Positions 57,143 through 64,000 of a DNA stretch of 64,000 nucleotides are shown here, piece after piece. How positions within the stretch are numbered: the stretch's first letter is position 1; each line of letters starts with the position of its first letter. The notes beneath the pieces were generated by a model. The model was not told the DNA's origin. It ran no database searches and saw only the letters and a program-made list of their open reading frames with translations. The DNA is from Neurospora tetraspora (Eukaryota > Ascomycota > Sordariomycetes > Sordariales > Sordariaceae), in NCBI RefSeq assembly GCF_033439725.1, contig NW_026944383.1:3906001-3970000 (forward strand), in the 5' to 3' direction. The position numbers were made by a program, and so were the translations under genes.

Positions 57143-60100
57143 TTAAACGATTGCTAATAATATTTACGACTAAAATTAATAGCGTTGCCCTTAATGGCCC
57201 TAGGAATTGGCCGGTTTAGGAAGATGCCTTTATTTCTATAACTTAAGATTTGGGTCTTTGGAAGTATATCGACTTAAATAATTGCGTTTCCTAGCTAACC
57301 AAACTAGTAGAACTTAATATTGCTAATTATTAAGGGGAAGTTCCCGCTAGAGAAATTAGAAAAGTTAAGAAGGATAGGAAGGTTACTTAATTTATTACCG
57401 TTAAGCTTTATGGCTTCTATTATGAACGCGACTACTATAATTATATAATTAAGAAGTTGGATTAGTATATAAAGGTTAAAACTTTCTTTGACTTAGGTAT
57501 TAAGAAGATTATATTAAATCGTTAGATATTTAAAACCGTTGGAAATAATTATTAGGAGATTAATTTTATTAAATATATTAGTTTATACGAGTAGTACAAT
57601 AATTTTGATAAATTTATTGCTTTTAACGACTATAAGGTAAAGAAGCTCGCCCGAATTAGATTTATTAATATTCTTAAGTTCTTTAGTAGAATTAATTATA
57701 ATTAGTATAATTGGACCTTTTATTAGGAGGCGGCTATAGTTTTCTATATTACTAGAAGAATTATTAGAGTAGATAAACTAGACCTATAGTTCTTAGAATT
57801 CTATATAGTTATAAGGTCGAATTCTTATACTATTTGGGCAGATAATTATTAGCTTTAGTATAATAAGGAGATTGAGAGAAACTTTAATTTTAAAATTTCC
57901 TTCTATATTGTAGTTAAAGATTTTTATAAAGTAATAATTGCGAGTATTATTTAGGGAAAGGGTTGTGCCCCTCTATTTAAGGGTATTATATTCGTAGTTA
58001 TATTAAGCGGTAAATTTATTAAGGAGGACGCTCTTAATAACGAATAAAATTTTGGCCTGGAAATAAAGGGACGGGGAGAGGTTGTAGGTAAGAATAGTAA
58101 GTTTAGAAAAAATATTAATAAAAATAAGTATATTTCCTCCTCGTCTTTATTAGTAAATAAACGATTGCGTCGATTTTTATATAGGTTCTATAAGTAGCCG
58201 GATTATAATTTGGATAAATATTATTATGCTAGGTTATAGTTAGCCTATAAAGGTTAGATTGAAAATCTTACTATTAAAAAATGCGCGTATATTAATTTAA
58301 AGAAGGATAAAATATTTAAAGAGGCTAGTAATTATTTGCGAACGTAGTAGAATAATGAGGATTAAGATAATTAATTCTATAGTTGCTGGGTAGGTAAAAG
58401 TAGTTTTTTAGTGCTTATAGTGAAATGTAGCGTTGTATATTTATTGAGAGATTCTATAATTTTCGATTTAAGTATAATAATATATATTTTTAATAAGGTT
58501 AATTACTTTAAAGATTTTACCCCTTTAAATACTAGTAGTTACGTATGGGCGGGAGACAAGCGGACTTTTATAGAGGGGTATAGTATTATTATAATTATAG
58601 TTTAGAACGACGATGGAAATAGAGAGTTCTAATTTTCTAACGTCGTTCTAGTACCGGGTATAATTTGTAACTTCATCTCTTTAAAATAATTCGAAGATAA
58701 ATAAATCTATTAGGACTATAAAAATAATTACTTATACTCCTACTTTACGCATTCCCTTATTTATTATATTTTCTCTAAATATAAATAATTTGTTTTAAAG
58801 TATATCCTTTTATAAAATAGCGTTAACGAATTTTCTTTTATTATACAGTATATAAATTATATCAAGCGAAAGCCTTAAGAGGGTAAGCCTCTTCGTTAGT
58901 ATTTTTAATTTAGCTACCCAGGATCCGAGATTTTAATTAAATTAACGGAGTAAGAGTATAGCGTGCGATTTAAGGGATTAGATATAGTACATTACGAATT
59001 ATATATTAAAATTAAATTGAAACATTAAGTACGTAGAGAAATTCGTAACTACTTAAAGGGCCTTAGGTTACGATTAGCCATCGACTTCTTTTTTTATAAA
59101 GAAGTGAAGATAGGAGGTTGGAAATATTCAAATCTAATAGTAATTATAAATTGGTAGCTTGGATTCATTTAGGTATATTATTTAAATAATAGAAAAGTCG
59201 AATTTATTATTGCGTATTTAAAATCTTTCTATATAAGGTTGTAAATTTAATACTAAATTGTACCTCGGGTAGTCGAATACGATAACGAAATAATTAGTAA
59301 TAAGAAAATTACTACCTAATTTATTATAAAGGGAACTAGTGTTGAGCCCTTAGCGCTTTATACGTAAATTTAAAACGGCAGCGTAGAGTATTTAAGGGGT
59401 ATAATTAAAATTAAAGGTATAGTAATGCGATTAGGTATAAATTTTCTTTACGAACTGTAAATAGAGATTATTGGAGTAATTATATATTTATATAATTTAA
59501 TCCCTAAGGTAGAATATTATTAGAAATTTCCCAAAAACCGATTCGAAATATATTACTAATTTAGAGATAGTATCGTTCCTCTATTAGACTCCTCCCTTAC
59601 TATCGTATACTTTAAAGTATATAGTTATAAGGCCTTTATTTTTATAATAGAAATTATAAAAGAATAAAATAAATTAATAAAATTTAAGGACTGTACCTGG
59701 GTCGGCTATTTAATTAGATACTAATTAACGAATATTTATAGGATTTAGAATCCTTATATGAATTTTATTATTATTATATAAGACGTTGTATTTAATAAAA
59801 ATGAATTCTTTTTTAGTAATAACGTTAAAGAAATTTATAATGCTTTTAATATTTCTTTTAAAGAGTTGGCTATATAATTAAGAGATCTTTATTAAGTAAA
59901 TATTGTATAATTAAACGTCCTATAGGTCGAGGTTATGCCTATTATAGATGACGGAGTTTTTAGTTCCGTTGTTTAAGATTTTTTTATTGAGACTGAGAAT
60001 ATATTAGAGGAAGAGGAGGAATTAAGGTCTTTAGAAATATAGATACAATCTAGATCTTTAGAGGTCTTGTAATTACTAGAAATATAATTATAAATAGGTT

Positions 60101-62347
60101 TAGAAATATTGTAAGGATTTTTAGACCCTTTATTATTATTACTTATATAATTGTCGTTAGATTTTTAAAATACAGTTTTAAATTTAAAGGATAAAAAAGA
60201 GGGCTATTTCTTTATACTTCCTAAAAGCCTAACTACGTTTTTAATAACCGACTTCTCGCGTTCTAACGAAAATTTATAGTTAATTATAAATTAATACCTT
60301 TATTAGGTTGCATCGTTTTTATTTATAAAGGGTAATCGACTGGTAGGATTTTAAGAAAATAAGGTTATAGACTGAACCTTCTTGGAGGAGATAAGAAAGA
60401 GGGGTATTAATATTAATCCCAGTTATAATTTTAAATTAAAAATAACGAGGGAGATTATTAATTACTATAGAATAAAGGGTACGTTAAAGAGCCTCTATCG
60501 AATTAATTTCCTACCTCTTTTAGAATATTATAGTAATTTTAATTCTTATTTTTTTAGAGAATTCTTTAAAGTTATGGAAAAGGAATATTTAAGCGAATAT
60601 AAAGATAAGAAGTCTTAGAAGTAGGTTAATATTAAGGAAGTAGGAGATAATAAAATATTCGGTTCGATATAGGTGTATATTTATAAGTTCGATTAAGACG
60701 GCCAGTTTCTTAAATATAAAGTACGTTTAATTATACGTAGGGATTAATAATTTAAAAATGGTGTACGTAAAACGTACGTAGCGATTCTAGTTATTAGGTT
60801 ATTTTGTATCCTAATGGTTATAGTTATTTATTTTAATTTCGATTTAATTTAATATAATATAAAGAACGCTTTTATTAATATTATACTTGATAAGGTAGTA
60901 TTTATAAGAGCTCCCCCTAAATATATTAAGAAAGGCTAAGTATTTTATTTATTACGTGCGCTATATAGTCTATAGAGATCTCCCCTCCTCTAATAGTAGG
61001 AATTTATTAAGACTTTCGTAATTGCAAGTATAAACTTTCTCCTTATAGAGCCTACTATCCTAATTAAAGATAATATATTCCTTTTTTTCTATATTGATAA
61101 TATTATTATTGATTATAAATATAGGAATAAAGAAATCGCCATAATTAAGGCGGTGGTAACCGCTATAGAGAGGAAGTACTAATTAATGGGTAGAGAATTA
61201 TTAAAATAGTTTCTAAGTATTAAAATTATTTAAGATCGAGAGAAGAAGTTAATTTGGTTATTACAGCGCGATTATATTTAGAAGATTACGGAGAAGATTA
61301 AGTATATAAAGAAATTATATTCTATACTTATAGTTAAGAAGGAGCTCCTACTTTATTAAGATAGTATAGCCTTGTACAAGATTTATATATATTAAGTTAA
61401 GATTAATTCGATTTTTTATATTATTATTACGTCGCGATTAGATATAGCCTTTCCGGTCTCTAAATTCGTTCGATTTAATTTAAACCATAATTTAATATAT
61501 TACGCAATTATAAATAGAATACTCCTTTACTTTCTAATAATTTAAAATTATACCCTTTAGTTAAATAATAAAGATTATTAGAACTTTTATGTTATCATTA
61601 ATTCTTTATTTATAAATAACTTTTTAATTGAAAGAATTTATAAATATTAGTATTTAAATTATTAAGCGCTATTATCAATTAATATATTAATAAATAAAAT
61701 ATAGTTACGACCTTATTTATAAAGTCTAAATTACTATCCTTTAATTGAGGAGTTAAGGAGGTAATTTACGTCCGCCGTTTCTTTAATAAGTTTATTTTTA
61801 AGATTCATAGATTAAAAGGCTATATTTATAGGCTATAATAATAAGTAGAAGATATAATTTGTTATAAAGGAGGGAGTTCGGTTCGTAATTAAATTTAAAT
61901 ATATTAATATATATAAATATTAGTTAAAGTAAGCGTAGGAGAAGAAGTTAGTAAATGTAGTCTACATACTTATTAACGAGTAGATTGCGGATAGCTTTAT
62001 AAAGAATTTCCTTTTTGTAATATATTTAAAATTTATAGAGTAGTTAGGATTTATATTGTTATAGCGGCTATAGATTTAATTGCGAGAATTTAGTAGCAGA
62101 GATATCGTTATAGGCTGCTTAAAGGGTATAGAAGATTTTATAGAGGAAGATTCGGGCAATAAATCGGTAAGTATAACAGTAAGTATAATAAAGTAAGACT
62201 CTTACAAGTAAAAGTTTGAAAGTTATTGTGACGAGGAAGTAATTTAGGAATAATATTATTTCTAGTTAGTTCTAGGAGGATTTTAGGGTATTTTAAGGTA
62301 TATTTGGGTAGATCCAGCATAGTTTGTGTACTAGATTTAAAGGGGTG

Positions 62348-62509
62348 TATTAGAGGCTAGAGGATCTACTAGGCATATACGTGCCCAGTTGGGCTGGGAT
62401 ATACAGGATTTATCCAGATGCCAGAGCTTCGAGTCTGTAGAGCTAGTCTTACACACATATACACAATCAAGCTACGTTGAACCCCATATCGATTACCAGT
62501 AATATCACA
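62348..62509 (+). repeat. Right LTR of the Copia element
   Basis: 162 bp direct repeat of 47,436-47,598, preceded by the purine tract AAAGGGG. It ends ATATCACA, followed at once by the second CCTTG and normal host sequence. Confidence 0.9.
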
Positions 62510-62514
62510 CCTTG

Positions 62515-62962
62515 AGGTGGTCGGTGAGAACACGGAAATAAGGGTTAGGGTAATGGATGCATCTGATCTTCACACACTTGCATGCTGTTCATCCACTCTC
62601 ACTTTCTCATCCCATCCACCGCCACGAACACATGAACCCGACTTTTCACATGGACCCAGCATTGTATTTATCTAGCAAAGGTAGCCGAATCATGACGGAA
62701 CCGTGAGCGCCCACACTGAACTGACAACTCTGCCTCAATGTGTATTTCGTATTTTCACACATTATCTTGATGCGAGCACACGCTTCGGGACTTGGTAATT
62801 CTGATCCCGGCTCCGGCCTCCGATGCAGAGCAAACCCGATCCGGGATGCAAAGTGGAGCCCGGATCGGATGTCAAAACGGACGTCCTCTCGACAAGTTTC
62901 CGGAGCGGCATCGATCATCCATCTTTATTCTCTCTCTTCAGGCTAACCCCCCTCAGACCCCA
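62515..62962. other. Host DNA between the insertion and the GNAT gene
   Basis: About 450 bp of normal composition, starting directly after the Copia target-site duplication. It is probably the 3' flank of the minus-strand GNAT gene. Short open frames are not supported. Confidence 0.45.
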
Positions 62963-63679
62963 TCACTCCCTCCCAGGAAAGTACCTAAAAGAAGGCAAAT
63001 CAATCCAAACCGTTTCTTCCGCAACCTCACTGGGCCTCGCCTCCCTCGCCTTCCAAGTAAGAAAGTGTTCAAACCCACATTTCTTCAGGATATTCTGGCT
63101 CTTCCCATTTTCATCCGTCGTCAACGCCATCAGTCGTTCTTCCACCACCTCTTCTTTATTCTCATAAACCCCATCCCCGCCCCTCAACGTCCTCTCATCA
63201 CACTTCACTCCCACCACCTCCCTAGGCAGCGCCTTCCACAGCGGCAACCAAGCCTTCAAAAACTCGGTCGCGATGCCCTGCCCCCACGCCTCTTTCCTGA
63301 ACATGTAGCCTAGCTCGGGCCATCCCAGGCTTGAGCTCCAGTTGTGACAGCCGCCAATGCCGATCAGCTTGCTCGGGTCCTCTTTGAAGCAGATGGCGTA
63401 GTTGAATGATTTGTTGTTTCCTTCTGGCGAGAGGAAGTAGTCTAGCTTGACCTTGGTCTCGTCAAGACTGCTGTCAGGCTTGCCGGCCGAGGTCCAAATC
63501 ATGACCTCCGGTTGGGTGCGCAGCTCGTGCAGGGCCTCTAGATCGGAGGCAGCCAGAGGCCGAATGAGCAGCCTTTCTGTTGTGACCCACGGACGCTCCG
63601 AGATGAGCGGGAGAGGGAGGCAAGGGAGTGTTGACCTAACGGTGATGAAGGAGTCGGGAACCGGTGCTGCCTCTGCCAT
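62963..63679 (-). CDS. GNAT-family N-acetyltransferase (RimJ/RimL type)
   Basis: A single exon of 238 codons starting MAEAAPVPDSF. Features in order are 'ERPWVTTERLLIRPLAASDLEALHELRTQPEVMIWTSAGKPD' (typical beta1-alpha1 start of RimJ/RimL-like enzymes), 'IGIGGCHNWSSSLGWPELGYMFRKEAWGQGIATE' (motif A, with Arg128-x-x-x-x-Gly-x-Gly for acetyl-CoA pyrophosphate binding) and 'NGKSQNILKKCGFEHF' (the motif B equivalent of N-x-x-S-x-x-x-L-x-K-x-G-F). A charged insert of about 20 residues, 'GGDGVYENKEEVVEERLMAL', sits between motifs A and B. The family transfers acetyl from acetyl-CoA to an amine, and the substrate here is unknown. There is no targeting signal. The gene lies only 450 bp from the RIP-mutated nest but has normal codon use. 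Confidence 0.88.
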   Translation of the reverse strand: MAEAAPVPDSFITVRSTLPCLPLPLISERPWVTTERLLIRPLAASDLEALHELRTQPEVMIWTSAGKPDSSLDETKVKLDYFLSPEGNNKSFNYAICFKEDPSKLIGIGGCHNWSSSLGWPELGYMFRKEAWGQGIATEFLKAWLPLWKALPREVVGVKCDERTLRGGDGVYENKEEVVEERLMALTTDENGKSQNILKKCGFEHFLTWKAREARPSEVAEETVWIDLPSFRYFPGRE

Positions 63680-64000
63680 GGTGTTTGATGAAGGGTATAC
63701 GATGTGGTATAATTTGGCGGTAACAGATAATAGGTGAGCAGGTCAAGTTGTTACGTATAATTAGTCACTTGAAATGCGTTCAGAGCAAGAAAAGAAAGCT
63801 GGGAAGAAAAGTTCAAAGTTTTCAAGGGAAGCGAGTTTTGTCTGGTATTACATGTCCACCCGCACATCCACTGCCCCCTGGCTTCTGCCTTCGCCGGATG
63901 AGTCAGGCCACCCAACGGGTATAAGTCTTCCAGTAGATTCCTGGTCACGTTCAAAGTAGCTGCAACGGTCCCCTATGCCAATGGCTTAACCGAACTTTCG
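63680..64000. other. Upstream region of the GNAT gene at the window edge
   Basis: About 320 bp, presumably the GNAT promoter. Nothing specific is recognised. Confidence 0.35.

Larger units (their letters stand above)
47436..62509 (+). mobile_element. Ty1/Copia retrotransposon, outermost of three nested elements
   Basis: The LTRs are at 47,436-47,598 and 62,348-62,509. A perfect 5 bp target-site duplication CCTTG lies at 47,431-47,435 and 62,510-62,514, and a purine-rich tract lies just before the right LTR. The coding part runs on the plus strand from about 57.15 to 62.3 kb. It shows a gag zinc-knuckle-like segment near 58.2 kb, integrase texture around 58.9-59.7 kb, Copia-type reverse transcriptase around 60.7-61.5 kb and RNase H after it. 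Gag-pol order with integrase before reverse transcriptase defines Copia. It is heavily degraded (many lesions, RIP pattern), split near its left end by the Gypsy insertion, and the oldest of the three. Confidence 0.9.

Overview
The window looks like chromosomal DNA of a filamentous ascomycete, probably a Sordariomycete. Short introns (55-220 bp) carry GTRNGT donors and GCTAAC or CTGAC branch sites, start codons sit in CAAAATG-like contexts, and the genes are compact and GC-rich. They lie between two very AT-rich blocks in which CpA/TpG are scarce and TpA dominates. That is the signature of repeat-induced point mutation (RIP) on transposon copies. The species cannot be named from sequence alone.

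Layout. 1 to about 11.25 kb is a RIP-mutated block with a decayed minus-strand Ty3/Gypsy element and unassigned repeat DNA. 11.3-47.43 kb is a gene island. In order it holds a frameshifted secreted NTF2-like gene (-), a PI-PLC X-domain protein (+), a spliced minus-strand transcript with three intronic C/D box snoRNAs, a mitochondrial-looking protein (+), a Lys/Ser-rich protein (-), a peroxisomal MaoC-type enoyl-CoA hydratase (+), tubulin cofactor E (+), a CCCH zinc-finger protein (+), a pyridoxal-reductase-like aldo/keto reductase (+), cytoplasmic dynein intermediate chain (-), mitochondrial ATP synthase subunit e (+), an uncharacterised acidic protein (-) and a DUF7514/Arg-Asp-rich protein (-). 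47,436-62,509 is one nested insertion: a Copia element (TSD CCTTG) containing a Gypsy element (TSD TTAAA), which contains a 2.2 kb short LTR element (TSD TTAGG). Host DNA resumes at once with a GNAT acetyltransferase gene (-).

The protein genes are mostly housekeeping: microtubule folding and transport, mitochondrial and peroxisomal metabolism, lipid signalling. No metabolic cluster, virulence island or CRISPR is visible. The most informative non-coding findings are the snoRNA host transcript at about 16.5-17.6 kb and the three-level nested retroelement with all target-site duplications intact. Guide targets and family names were judged by eye from remembered rRNA and protein sequences and were not checked by a search.
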